Below, piece by piece: positions 47,950 through 59,460 of a DNA stretch of 64,000 nt. The DNA is from Symbiodinium natans (lineage: Eukaryota > Sar > Dinophyceae > Suessiales > Symbiodiniaceae): positions 95,418 to 159,417 of the forward strand of contig CAJNDS010000306.1 in NCBI GenBank assembly GCA_905221605.1, given 5' to 3'. Both the position numbers and the translations under genes were made by a program. How positions within the stretch are numbered: the first letter of the stretch is position 1; each line of letters begins with the position of its first letter. Below the pieces are notes generated by a model. That model saw nothing but the letters and a program-made list of their open reading frames with translations. It did no database searches and was not told the DNA's origin.

Positions 47950-48433
47950 TTAAAATGATGGTCCCTCAACTAAACACCCTTGAAAGCAACTCTTGAATGC
48001 CGCACATCTGATGCGGGGTGTTGGGCATATCACATGGTCTTCAAGACAGCGAGCTCGCATAAGATCTCCCCATAACGAAGCGCCTTCCGCAGCCCTCATC
48101 AGCTTTGGCAGGCCAGCGTCGCTCCCTGCCTTGTTCTTACGTGCTTCAAGGATTTGAATGGGCTGCGTTTTGGCTTTTGACGTGTCTTGTTTCCTGGTCT
48201 TTGTCCCGAAAGATGCCTGAGCAGCGCGCGCGAACACGCTGGATCAATGCCTCTGCAGTCTTCCGAGTATGAACGGCCCGTGTTGCTGAGGCCTGGCATT
48301 TCTCTTCCGCAGGGGCGATGTCGGGATCGGCGAAGGCATGCTGACATGACGGTTGCCTCAAATACCTGAACCTTTGCATTTGCAGGCAGCCCTTCTCTTG
48401 CATGTGCACTACAATGCTGACTGCGCAGATCAA
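47950..48433 (-). CDS. C-terminal part of an unknown gene
   Basis: Exon 48340-48217 follows a CATGTCAG acceptor and reads HAFADPDIAPAEEKCQASAT, then TRKTAEALIQRVRARCS. It ends at a GC donor, phase 1. A 91-nt GC-AG intron joins it in phase to 48125-47950, which reads SDAGLPKLMRAAEGASLWGD and ends at a TAA. The frame is also open upstream of the acceptor to about 48433 with an ATG, so the first exon may be longer. The product is basic and helix-prone, with no recognised domain. The splice borders and continuous natural composition are the support. Confidence 0.4.
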
Positions 48434-49484
48434 TTCTCCATATTCCTCTCAGCCTTTCACCGCACGATGTCACTAAACTGACGCCTGCACCCCACACCTT
48501 GGCAAGCTCCGAACGAGACGCTTGTACAGTACTGCAGACACTGCCCCATAGGCAGCAAGATCCGCTAAAGAAGCCGGAGAACCTGTTGACACAGATTCAG
48601 CTGGCGACTTAATCTTGGAGTCTAAGAGTTGGATTGCAATTCCAGGGTGCTTTTAGGTCGCGTATGCGAGCAATGATGTCCCAAGACAGGGGGGGTTGCC
48701 ACTTCCTTCTAAGAGCAGCGAATGCAACCCCCAACAGCTCCAAGCTGAAGCCTTGACGCGTGGAACCCAAGAAGCAAGACTCGCTGGACGAATGCACGCA
48801 TGTGGGGTGTGGGGGCGAGGGGGGGCAGCTGAAGACAAAGACCGGCTCATTGTGGGGCGTGACCCCTTGGAGCCTCCAACTTCTGGTTCAAGATTTTCAT
48901 GTCGGAGGAAACTGAAGCGCTGCAACTGCTGCAACCTCATGTGACCTTCAAACGCAAGCTGCTGGAGCAGCTTAGGTGTTCAAGCTTTCGGCAGCTGCTT
49001 GAATGCAAAGAAGTGTCATGACACCGAGAACTCAGGCTAGAAGTTTGGGCTAGAGGCTAGTGGAAGTCGTCTTCAGGTTTGTTTCGGTGCCGGTGTCTGG
49101 TGTAGAAGTCTTGCATAGTCTTGCTACAATCACAGTCCCAAGAAACTCAAGACTGCCTTTGCAACCAAGCTAGAATCATCGCAAGGTACCCCATGCTGGA
49201 GCTGCTAGTCCGGACAGCCAGCTCTGGCAACGTGCCTAACTCAGCCTGCTCTGTGGCCACAACAGCTGGCGAGCTCTGGCAACATTGACACCCGGAGCAT
49301 TCGAAGCCCTCCGAACTCCTCAAACCTTCCAAACCATCCTCGTCCTGCAGGATCGATCGACCTTCAGCCGGCGGTCCAGCCCGCCCGGGCCCAGAAGCTT
49401 TGGAATTGCTTCAGGCTTTGCAGGATTGAAAAATTACAAGCGTTGGTATTATATGTAAATACAGTACATACACACATTTCACAA

Positions 49485-49886
49485 ATGGTAACAATTCCCG
49501 ATGTCTTGTACACTTGGGTTCAACCTATGGTGTGGCTTGGTCAGAATTCGAGGTCCAGAATCTTCCCGGTACAGGAGCACAAGCACTACAAGCACACAGG
49601 ATGTGATTTTCCATCACCTGGGTCTTTAAGTTTTCGCTCTCCGGTAGCTGCAGTACATGACAATTTTCGAAGCGATAGTCTTCAACCCTTGACCCCACCA
49701 AAGTCTAGGTACGCAGCTCACGCAGAGCCGCTCGTGGGTCCATTTGCTGCCGGTGTGGGTTTTTTTGTGCGTCGTTGCATGCTTATGCTACCTAGGCACA
49801 GTGCAGAGAGGACTTCTTCTGCAGAGGAGGCGCTGGAGCCAAGCGACAGAATATCACGTGCCCCGAGAATAATTTTCAAATACTAA
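49485..49886 (+). CDS. Open reading frame, 133 residues, unknown
   Basis: ATG at 49485 (MVTIPDVLYTWVQPMVWLGQ) to a TAA at 49884. The middle is polar; the C-terminal third has AGVGFFVRRCMLMLPRHSAE and an acidic stretch. It matches no family known to me. The 48.4-49.4 kb stretch before it shows nothing. Confidence 0.25.
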   Translation: MVTIPDVLYTWVQPMVWLGQNSRSRIFPVQEHKHYKHTGCDFPSPGSLSFRSPVAAVHDNFRSDSLQPLTPPKSRYAAHAEPLVGPFAAGVGFFVRRCMLMLPRHSAERTSSAEEALEPSDRISRAPRIIFKY

Positions 49887-50327
49887 AAAGATGGTGTACC
49901 CGTTGGAGGAAGCCAACAACTCGCCCGCAGAGAGCCGCGGGTGGGGGGCCCTGGATCAAGTTCGGTAAAATGGGATGTTGACTGTGTCTTGATGACGTAT
50001 ACGTGGTCTGTCTTACTCCACCAGGCTGTCTGAACGATCCTTGAACTCGTTGTCAACCGCGCAGTCCTCAGTCAAGTGCTGCATCAAATGCTATAGCTGC
50101 CTGGCTTCGGGTGTAGCCACACCTGCTGATCTCAGCAGCCCCTTGACCCTCAAGTGAAATGCCCTCATCCGTCCTCGAAACCCTTCTGGTGCCATGGTCA
50201 TAGAGCATCGTAGAGCATCGTAGAGCCACAAAGGTCCATAGAAAAGGGCTTCTTTGACGGAGAGCTCAGCCCAGGTCCAGTCCATGGAGCTTCCCGAGGA
50301 TGCCTCGGTGGCTGAAGCTGAGAGGAG

Positions 50328-50368
50328 CAGAAGTTGAGCAGAAGTTGATCAGAAGTTGAGCAGAAGTG
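50328..50368 (+). repeat. AGAAGTTGAGC tandem repeat
   Basis: Four imperfect 12-bp units. A shorter 11-bp doublet (ATCGTAGAGC) lies nearby at 50203-50228. Confidence 0.8.
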
Positions 50369-51015
50369 TTTGGTGGGTCAGAGATGTGGGTTCCAGGGGT
50401 GCTTCTCAAGATTCCTGCGACCGCTGCTGGCTCGAGGCCTGCAGGCCGAGACAGTTTGAAGCTAGCTGCTATGCAGCAGCATGTCACAAAGGGAGGGTGG
50501 ACCTGAAATGGAGCCTCTAGTCCGATCACTCACCGTTCACCTACCTGGAACAATTCAATACTGCTTGTGAACTCTATGCACAGGATGCCAGGTCGCCCTA
50601 AGAGCCTAAGTTAGCATGAGATTTTCGCTTCCATTGCATGACTTTGGGGGTTTAAGTCCAAAAGTCTACAGTCAGCACTGCAGCACGAAGTAGGCTGTTG
50701 AGGTTGTCAGAGCGCACAAGCAAACAGTGTTGAGCAACTTAGCCACACGAGCGCCATCTGACCGGCTCGCACCTTAGCTCTCTGTCTTGCAAGGAATCTT
50801 TGCACTAGCTCTCTGTCATCGCATAGCCTTAAGAGCCTTGGTACTTTGACACGTTGTGATGCCCAGGCCGACTCCCATCATAAGGAGGGGTTAGAAGTTG
50901 AAGTGGCTCACGAGCCCGTTGCTTCGACTCGAATTTCCGGTCGATGCCTATATGGAAACTCTAATTCTTGAGGTTTTCTGGCATTGGGTGTGTGTGCGTG
51001 TACATCTTGGATGAG

Positions 51016-51174
51016 ATTGCCAGGCGAGCATGCCCCGGTCTCTCAGCGGAGTTCGCAGAGGCTTGCCAGGAATTGCAGAAAAAGCCGTGCGTTCACACGT
51101 CTTTTCCGGAAGGCGTGGCCACAGCCCTGGTGGTCGCAGCCGCAGGCAATCATGGCCTGTGGCAACCCACTTAA
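51016..51174 (+). CDS. Candidate terminal exon, unknown
   Basis: After GGATGAG the frame reads IARRACPGLSAEFAEACQEL and ends GVATALVVAAAGNHGLWQPT before a TAA. GC-rich third positions set it apart from its flanks. The VVAAAGNHG string resembles a subtilase segment, but no other protease motif is visible, so no function is assigned. Confidence 0.25.
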   Translation: MARRACPGLSAEFAEACQELQKKPCVHTSFPEGVATALVVAAAGNHGLWQPT

Positions 51175-51460
51175 AGATCGCCGACTATAGGTTTCAGGGC
51201 AGTGGCAAAGTCTCTTTCGTGCGGCTGTCAAGACCGCGTAGTCTCACTTAAATCAGAGTGTCACGAAGACCGAAATATACTGAGATGAAGTGGTACCTGA
51301 TAGGCGTTTCAGAGTTCTGCCTCGTTTGGCCATTGTCGAGCAGCCTCTCTACCTCTCGCTGCACTCTCGTTCTCAACGCCAGCCCCCCCAGCAACTAAAG
51401 AAAAAACCTCGCTGACTGCTTCTGGCAGGCATCCACTGCGCATGGCAAACCTTCGTTTCC

Positions 51461-51766
51461 ATGTCAGGTGCCGGTGCTGCACTGAAACCTGTAGACATTC
51501 TAAACATTGGCCTAAGCCGAAGAAGCTACTGTAGCGCGGCCAGCATCCTGCTAGGAGGCACATGGGAACACTCTCACCCAGCTGGCATGTTCGTAACAGG
51601 TCGGGGAGCTGATCCTACAGCCTTGCAAGCATTGATGGCTTCTCTAACCCTAAACCTCAGCTCAACAACCCAAGTTACCTCACGAGGCACCAGGGCAGGT
51701 GGCAAGCCCAATACCCGACAAGATGCTGGAATTGCCAGGCCGGCTGTGGACAGGAGTGTGGCATAA
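51461..51766 (+). CDS. Open reading frame, 101 residues, unknown
   Basis: ATG-initiated frame (MSGAGAALKPVDILNIGLSR) to a TAA at 51764, Ser/Thr/Ala-rich with no domain. Overlapping minus frames are less natural in composition. Weak call. Confidence 0.25.
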   Translation: MSGAGAALKPVDILNIGLSRRSYCSAASILLGGTWEHSHPAGMFVTGRGADPTALQALMASLTLNLSSTTQVTSRGTRAGGKPNTRQDAGIARPAVDRSVA

Positions 51767-52069
51767 GCATAGACTCGTCGAGATTTTTGGATTTATGTTT
51801 GAATTGGAACTTCAAGGGCGAAGATCCTTAGCGTCCGTGGCATTGCAGCGAATTGGTGTGATGAGGTTTCGACATGTGTATCTTATCTAGGTTCACGGCA
51901 ACTGAAGCATTTTGTCCTTTCCCTTCCCTGTCAGAGGTTCGGACCGCTTTGGGAGGATTTGCTAGCTTAGTCGGAAACGACTCGCGCACCAGCTTGTAGA
52001 AAGCATGTAATTTTATCGCTAACGCGAGGTCGCCTCGACAAGGGTACCCAGGCGGCAGGAAGGGGTAGT

Positions 52070-52250
52070 GGGGGTGAGGGGGGGGGAAGGCGGCATGCCC
52101 GTCCCACAACAAGCGCAGAGGGGGGGTGGGGGTGGGTGGGGGCGTGGGGTGGGTTTTTTTAGAGGGGGGGTTGGGGGGGGGGGAGTTGGGGGGGGCGGGC
52201 GGGGGGGGTTGGGGGGTTGGGAGGGGGTTGGGGGGGAGGGGGGGCAGCCT
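52070..52250 (+). repeat. G-rich low-complexity block
   Basis: About 180 bp dominated by runs of 5-9 G separated by T, A or GT. It has high G-quadruplex potential. The minus strand shows a proline-rich pseudo-frame only because of CCC codons. Confidence 0.9.
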
Positions 52251-52317
52251 CGGGCGGCGTCTGGCACCTGTTCCAGCTGAGTACTAAATTTGAAAGCTTG
52301 GGGATTTGGCTTCGCAG

Positions 52318-52416
52318 GGCTTACTTAGGGCTTAGGGCTCAGGGCTTAGGGCGTAGGGCTTGGGGCTTAGAGCTAAGGGGTAAGGGGGGTTTAGGGCTTA
52401 GGGCTTAGCTGAGGGG
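52318..52416 (+). repeat. Degenerate telomere-type repeats, AGGGCTT
   Basis: About a dozen units of GGGCTTA with variants (GGGCGTA, GGGCTCA, GGGTTTA), a sequence-drifted relative of TTTAGGG. Confidence 0.75.
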
Positions 52417-53913
52417 ATGCTGATTTTCGCATCCTACCACGGGGGGTCCCCATTCCGGGCCAAAAAAAACTCGGCCTCCACGCGGTCGGGTGTTCAGGCC
52501 TCCGGCCTCGATGGATCTGGTCCATTAGGGTTCTGAAGTGTGGGCCCTTGGGTTTGCTAGTTCCCCAGTCCAGGGCCCATGTTAGGGACCATGTAGCCAC
52601 CCTAAGACAAAGGAGTTGGACAGCGCAGGTTTGCCGAGAGCGACGCTGTGGAGGTCGACAGCCGAGAGGCTCGGTTGACTCGGTTGTCGGTGTTGACGCG
52701 TGGCTACGCTGCTGTGTAGGTACTGATGGCATGTGCGTTTTAAGGGTTTAAGGGATCTGGGAATGGCTCCCGGCATGTCGGGGATCTGCCTCCAGGCTGC
52801 ATTGGAAGCCTGAAAGCTTTCTGCTGCAGGGCGGACTTTGACTTGTTTTGGACACAACTTGGGTTTGTCGAGGCGGTCCTGCGGTGACCATACCGGAGGT
52901 TTTTGGGTGTTGGACGTGTCCTTGCATGCCGATCAAGGCCGTTTTCGGAGTTGTACTGTACGGAGCTTGCCTCGAAGAACCATCACAAATCATTGCAAAC
53001 GCACCCCAAGTGTCTAAGTCTCTTGGCAGAGAGTTTTGACTCGTAGTCTCTTAGAATGATGAGCTTGGTATGTCTGGCACCGGGATGGGTATAAGGTTTG
53101 GGTTTAGGCTTGACTTCTCTGGCGTGTGGCATCTTGCTGTGCAGGACATCGAAGTGTGGGATCAGACGGCTGAGGAGACTGTCAAAGGTGTTCAAAGAGT
53201 GGGAGTGGGGTCCACATGAATATCCTTGACCGACCAGCACTGAACATCACCCAAGCAGCACGTGCGCTTCTGCGTTGCAGCATCCGACAGATAGGACATA
53301 TTTATTTCAGGATTCCAGGCCCGAACGAACATTCCATACCGTGTTCGAGAGGCAGGGCCCTGAATCAGGGCCTAGTCACACTTCTACACAGCTTGATATC
53401 AGCTTGATGTCATCCAAAGCATTTAATGCATGCTTCGATTCATGATTCTGCATATTCCAGGAGCTGTCCCTTGACATGCGAGAGCTGTTGGTAACGGAAG
53501 CTTGGACACACTGCTTGTGCTTGCAATTGCAACCCACTACCTGGCAGTTTGTTGCATACATATTTGGGCTCTCGCTGAGGAGCTTGCTCAGCCTCTTGTT
53601 GACTCGACTTTTCGCGCAGGATGCAACAGGGTGCTCCAACAGACTTCTTAGCAGCTCAGATTGCGAGGCATTGAGCCTGCACATCCCTGGCCCAATATCT
53701 AAGCACGCTGCCGCAGAAGATTCTGAGCCAAACCAATAACATTTGGATGTATGGCCTGCTCATGGATAGTAAGTCAGCAGAAGGTGTAGGCTTAGAACGC
53801 ACCGCAACAGTTTTCTGTTTATGTTGAAACCTGTACACCTACATGTATTCTTGGAGGCCGCATGACGGCCGTCCAATCGTTGGGTTATCTGCCGACAACC
53901 GAATCCGTCCAAG

Positions 53914-54238
53914 GATGCAAATGTCTACTTGGTCGGACCAGACTTGGACTCGTACAGGGAAGACATCAAGCTGGTTGCCGAAACTTGGCAACATTCACAT
54001 TGTTGGTCACTTTGGCGAAAGGCAAGGCCACAAATGATTCAGCTTCCAGTTCCTTCAGGAGCAGACTTGACTCGAGGTCATGTGAGTGCTCCCATTTTGG
54101 AGCACTCTGCTTCATGTGCAACAAGTTGCGAAGAGGGCAGGGTACCCCTGAGCCCATCCAGGAGCGCATCAACTACACCTTCATGGATTTTGAAGCTACG
54201 ACCCTCGCAGCGGCTGGGGAACTTGTGCACCTGGCCTG
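53914..54238 (+). CDS. Two linked candidate exons, unknown
   Basis: Exon 53914-53973 (after GTCCAAG) reads DANVYLVGPDLDSYREDIKL and ends at a GT donor, phase 0. Exon 54141-54238 (after GAGGGCAG) reads GTPEPIQERINYTFMDFEAT and TLAAAGELVHLAW, ending at a GT donor in phase 2. The intron is 167 nt. Both exons look strongly protein-like and join in frame. No family is recognised. Confidence 0.4.
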
Positions 54239-55128
54239 GTTTGCTGTTGCTCATGGAACTTGTCTCCTTGAAGGGGCTGCGGCTTTGGGAAACAACGCCC
54301 TTTGCCTTCAGCCTTCAACACATCTACACCTAAGCAGCCCGCTCTTCCACCTCTTTCTTATGCTTGCAAAGCCCACCACCTAGTGGGAAAATGAAACAGC
54401 GCAAACGGCGTGTGAATCTGCATTACCGGCAACGTCACGTGCGATTGAACGTCTGGGCGCACCTTCCGGACGCATGACTGATTCACCAGGATTTGAGAAA
54501 CATCCGCTACTTTCCACCAAGGTCTTAAAGCACTGCAATCCTGAAACATCGGCGAAACATTGCAGCAATTGCTCCAAACCCCACACCGACAACGCGGTAG
54601 CATCAATGCAAGATGAATGCACGTAACCCATCTAGGTTTGATTTCTCTCAAAAACAGTTTGACGGAAAGCTTGCAGCCAGCACTGCTGAGAAAATAAAGA
54701 GAGTAGTGCATGATGTGCCCTTTTGTTAAGATCTGGAATCTGGTCGGATGCACTAGAGCTCCACAACACAACTTTCTCAACCACCACGCTGTAGAGCCGG
54801 AATTCTCTGCCTGAGGCATTATTCATCCCCAAACCTATAGCCCTGAGACCTCTCATGACGTCCAGTGCAGATATCAAGCATACAATGCCAGACTGGCCAG
54901 CTGGAAAAGGTGATTGCCGTGCCGCCACTAACCGGCGCGCAGGCAGCAAGAAGTTTCGGTGGCTGCTCTGAAACGTGTATGACAAAACGAGACCAGAGAC
55001 CGTGGCAAGAGGAAACCCTACAACGTAACGTGAGTCATCTTGTCAACAATCAGCTCCATGGGCAGTCATCTGGGTTGGAATGTAGCGAGGCAGTGCAGGA
55101 TGATACATCGTGAACAGGATTGCATCAC

Positions 55129-55239
55129 TGCAATCATGGTCCACTGTGTCTCCAAGGCGTCACCCGCTTGCCATGGAAAGTGATGATTCATGGGCTCATA
55201 GCCACCTGGCAGCAGATCAGGACACGCCATGAGAACCAC
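55129..55239 (-). CDS. Candidate exon, unknown
   Basis: A 111-nt phase 0-0 stretch between a GGTACCAG acceptor and a GT donor (GTGATG). It encodes VVLMACPDLLPGGYEPMNHH and ends ALETQWTMIA. The plus strand has a competing frame from an ATG at 55229, but the minus reading has the better composition. Function unknown. Confidence 0.35.
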
Positions 55240-56323
55240 CTGGTACCATTCGCGGCAAGCCCCCGGGACTGCTGAGTTTATCTTGCTGCCCTTGGACCCC
55301 AAGATGAAACACGAAATTTTCAATACCGGGCAAGGTCTGGCTCGATCCGGATGGCTGGGAGAGGCGAGACGTGAGAGCGCGCGAGAAAATCCGGTGGGGC
55401 TCCCAGGAAGCCCTGACCAGGAGGTTGAAGGGTTTGAAGTGGTTCGAGCTGGTCTGAGGTTTCTGCTGTTCGTGTCAATCGAAGGGGCTGATGGAATCAT
55501 TTGGGTTGGGATCTGGGTTGCGTAGCATGTTTCCCAAGTAGCGCAAGCACACCGACCTTTGCCGGGTGTGGACTAGTGTCAGCTAAGTCGATGCTGTTGC
55601 ACAGCCGTGGAAGGGGTCACCCAGACGACAGAGTCGCAAAACAAAGGCAGATACCCGCATGTGCACTTGAGCACACTGACGAATGCATGAGTGGTAATCC
55701 CCCTGCGCCCGTAGGAAGCTTTAGGACTTCAAATCCTGCATCCGACATCCCAAGCCCTTTACCGTACAACAGAACTCAAAGACTCTCTCTACACGGACCT
55801 AAACACCTGGGAAGGAAGAGGAAGTTTCCCAAGAAGAAGGCGGCCTTTGGCCCTGAGAAGTGTGGGAGCCCAGCATATCGAGGAGTCGGCCCAGAAAATC
55901 GGAGTGATGGGGGGATTTGGAGGTTTGAGTCAGGCAGGGGGAGATTGCGATACCAAGCCATACCAAGCCCGGATCCTGACAAGCTGGCGTGTTTGCAAGC
56001 TTTAGCGGCTATAGTCCAGAGCTGAGACTGGCTCAGGCTGCCATTTACGCGATGTTGCATGGCCTTTTCTGATTTGTCTGCTGTAAGGAGATGTGATTTA
56101 TGTAACGTCGCACAACTCACGTGCCTGGAGGATTCTCTTCGGCAAAAAGGGTGCTACTTTTGACAGGCTTAAAGAGTGGGGAAGGTATGTGGATCAACGC
56201 TTGCGAAGGCCCTGCCTTCTTTGTCCTGTTCCACCCGTCACCTCTACAGAGCTGCTCCCTGCTGCACTGCTCCCCCTGCTCCCCCTGCACTGCTTGGCCT
56301 CCATGCCGCGTTCGTGGCTTGTA

Positions 56324-56350
56324 CCCGCGAAGCCCGCGAAGCCCGCGAAG
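56324..56350 (+). repeat. CCCGCGAAG x3
   Basis: Three exact 9-bp copies, next to a (CTGCTCCCC)n-like stretch at 56271-56292. Confidence 0.85.
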
Positions 56351-57564
56351 CAGGGGCTTTTCATTTTTACAGCTTGTGGCTGCAGCCGCCCTGTGCTATA
56401 GGAACTGCTTTGAAACTGCTTCTGAATCTCTGGCTCAGTCATGTTAAGTCGATAAGGCAGCCAATCCTGTCCATATCTCCATGATGTTGAGGGCCATGGA
56501 GTTCGGCTTCAACCGGCCCAAGGAGATCGAGCCGTGTCCTCAACATTTGACCGAAAGGTTCTTAATAGCCATGACACCAGGCTTTGCCGCAGGGATGTAG
56601 CAGCGGTCTTGCTGCTACCGGGCTTCGGCAAGACAGCTATAGCTGAGATGTCACTTTTCTCTCCTGGCCACATTCGGCTAAGTGAGTGCCATCGCAAGGT
56701 GTGTTGACAGCTCAACTTGTGACAAGTGCCTTAGCAGCCCTCTCGTAGATCCTATTCCAAGCTACCCTAGCCAATTCCTGCACGACTCATGCAAGTGCCT
56801 GCATGCCACGAGTGCCCCCACGAGCACCTTGTGCTGCCAGTGCCGCTGACCCCATCGACATGTGGCAGGAGGCAGACGTCCACGTTGCTTGGCAGCTGTC
56901 GAAGACCTGTTTAACAGAGTGAAAAGGGCTCGACAAAACAAATGCGCGTGTGTGGAGGCGATCTTTCGCTTCAGTCCATTGTGTGATCTCAAGCGTTACA
57001 CATCGTTGCACCGTGCACCAAAGACCATTTACAAACCCTGACCCCGCCCGAAGTCCAAGCTCAAACAAAGCACCAAGCACTGGCGGAAGTCATTTGAGGT
57101 GGACTTGCAGGCTCGAAGTGACATGCCTGCACCGGCCTCAGGCTGACAATTTGGAGTTGAGGATTTCAGAAAAACGTTTGATGTCTTGATTTTCGCGAAA
57201 GGGTTCAGGACCGCGGGCCCGTTGGGTATGTCAGTCTCATGATGCCAACAAAACCCTGACTGCGCATTGTTCTTAGTTGAGCTGTTCTCAGCCGCGCTCT
57301 CATCGTTTCTCATCTCCAGCGTTGCAGCCTCGACCTGTGAGTTCTAGTCTAGCCAAGTCGACTCTGTATCGGATGTCGCTTTATTTGCTTGTGTATCATA
57401 TATAGCCTTTAAGCTGCCGAAGAGCACAAAGAACGACATAACCTTTAGATACCCTAAACCCGAGGTTGCCGACCACATCATGGCAGCTGTGATCGACGTT
57501 GCGTGGCCGAAGTTCAGGTCAAGAGGTCTGCTCAATGGAGACTCTCGATAAGTCGAACCCTTCC

Positions 57565-57604
57565 GGGTTTAGGGTCTAGGGTCCAGGGTTTAGGGTTTAG
57601 GGCT
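57565..57604 (+). repeat. Interstitial telomere-type repeats
   Basis: GGGTTTAGGGTCTAGGG and further TTTAGGG/TCCAGGG units, five to six heptamers with point changes. Confidence 0.85.
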
Positions 57605-59381
57605 TGAGACATCCGATCATCTTTGTTCCTGAGGCGATCTTGCGCAGCCCGCCCAAATGGCGCAGTTGGATGAAGGCTCGCCGTTGGAGTTGCAGCCCTG
57701 CGCATAGACTCGGAGATGTGACCAGGGCTCGCACTTGTTCATACCATAACGACTTGCTGACCGGCAATCTCAGCAACAAACGACTTACGAAATGCGAGAC
57801 TCTGCAGACGTCGATCGCCGAAGCACTGGCTCACTACCTGTGAGACTGTAAGAACAAGCCTCGAACCCTGACTTTCTAAATCTTCTTGCCAGGCGGGCAA
57901 AGTCCGCGGGACTATCCCCACGGATTACGAGACGCCCTACCAGGCGGGGCTTGAGGGATCCGTGGGTTTGAATGGCTCGGGGGCTTCAACGACTTAGGAG
58001 CTTCGGATTGCCGATCATGTAGGGGGCATTTAGGGTTGCAAGATGTTGCTTAACTGCCGTTGCGGGCACTTAGTCTGCCTGGGTGCATAGGAGTGTAGGT
58101 GAGGGCAGTATGTCTGATGCTTCTTGCTTTTCGGATTTGTTGGGGTTGAGGGGTTTCTTTTCTGCACTTCATTCTGAGGGATGTTGGGTGAGGCAGGCGG
58201 ATGTTCGCAAGTAGATTAGAGCTGTGAAAGATTCTGAAAGTAAAGTCCGCTGCTAGGGTCTCGGGGTTCTCTGGGGCAGCAAATTGAGCTTGTCTGGACA
58301 GTTGTTACCAATGTGCTCCTTTCTACTTGAAACCGCTAAAACCGTTGTGCGATGTACCCTTCAAGTGCCATCATACCATAACTCAGTACACAACCAAAAT
58401 CGGCTTTGGCATTCAGCCCCACCGCCGTCTGGCAATTGTAGCGAGTGTAGCGCACGTTGTAGGAAATGACCAGGCAATCACATATTTCAGTATCTGCACG
58501 TTGCACATCATCAGTGCTTATCTTTTTGGTTTGTCTTCCCATAGCACAGGCAGGGAAGTTGAACACCCGCACCCAGACGTCCCTGTCCTCTCCAATCCCC
58601 TCCCCTTCCCATTTTCAAGTCTGTCAGGTGCGGCGTGAGTCCAAGCCCCAGGAGCTTGAGCAGAATCTACCTGTTATCTACTCGGCGTGCGGTCTCCTGC
58701 AGCCAGCTTGTTCCTGCATAGGGTTGGCGAGGGCTCACAGTGTTTACACCTGGTCTTCATCTCCGGCTTGTCAGGTTCCACTCCTACGGCATGTCGCCGC
58801 GCTTGAACAAGTTGCTGAAAGCTCCCCTGGCTTCACAGCATTGCGATTTTTGGAGGGAACTCTTTGCCTTGAGCACGTCGCCACAGCAGCACTCTCGTGA
58901 TGGGAGCAGCAGTCGCCTCGGCAGTGGAAGCAGAAGTGACAGTTGCAGTAGCTGATAGCAGCTGCAGCAGTGCCAACGGAGCCAATCTGGCATATCCGTT
59001 CGTACTTTTACTTTTGGCATCTTCAAGTCGAAAATTTTGTGGTCTGCTGAACTAGACACATTTTGCCGCAGGAATTGGAAACACCTCCCTCGCCAAAACC
59101 GTGCTTTTAAGTGCAGAGTCTTAGGGCGGTTAGGGTCTAATGGATTGCACGTCGAAGAGCTGAGGCTTAAATCCGTCGGTTGGCTGAGCGCTTGGCAAAG
59201 AACGGGGACGCTTCAGTCACGCCAGCGCTCAAGCTACACGAAAAGTCCTGCCTGCTTACGGGGAACTTGCGGTCAAGCTTGGATTTTGTAAAGAAAGCAC
59301 AAGATTGGGCTGAACATCCAGCACAGAGCAATGCCCTGCCGAAACCCTAAACATGTGCCCTACACCCCTTTGCAATGCATA

Positions 59382-59460
59382 GTATGTATATGTATATATA
59401 CATACATACATATATATATATATGCTTAGAACATGTGTATATATTTATATACATATGCTC
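59382..59460. repeat. TA / GTAT / CATA microsatellite
   Basis: About 80 bp of alternating TA and ATAC/GTAT units with partial dyad symmetry. Confidence 0.9.

Noticed and set aside
51120-51165. Subtilase-like AAAGN string
   Set aside because: One short string without catalytic Asp, His or Ser motifs is not evidence of a protease.
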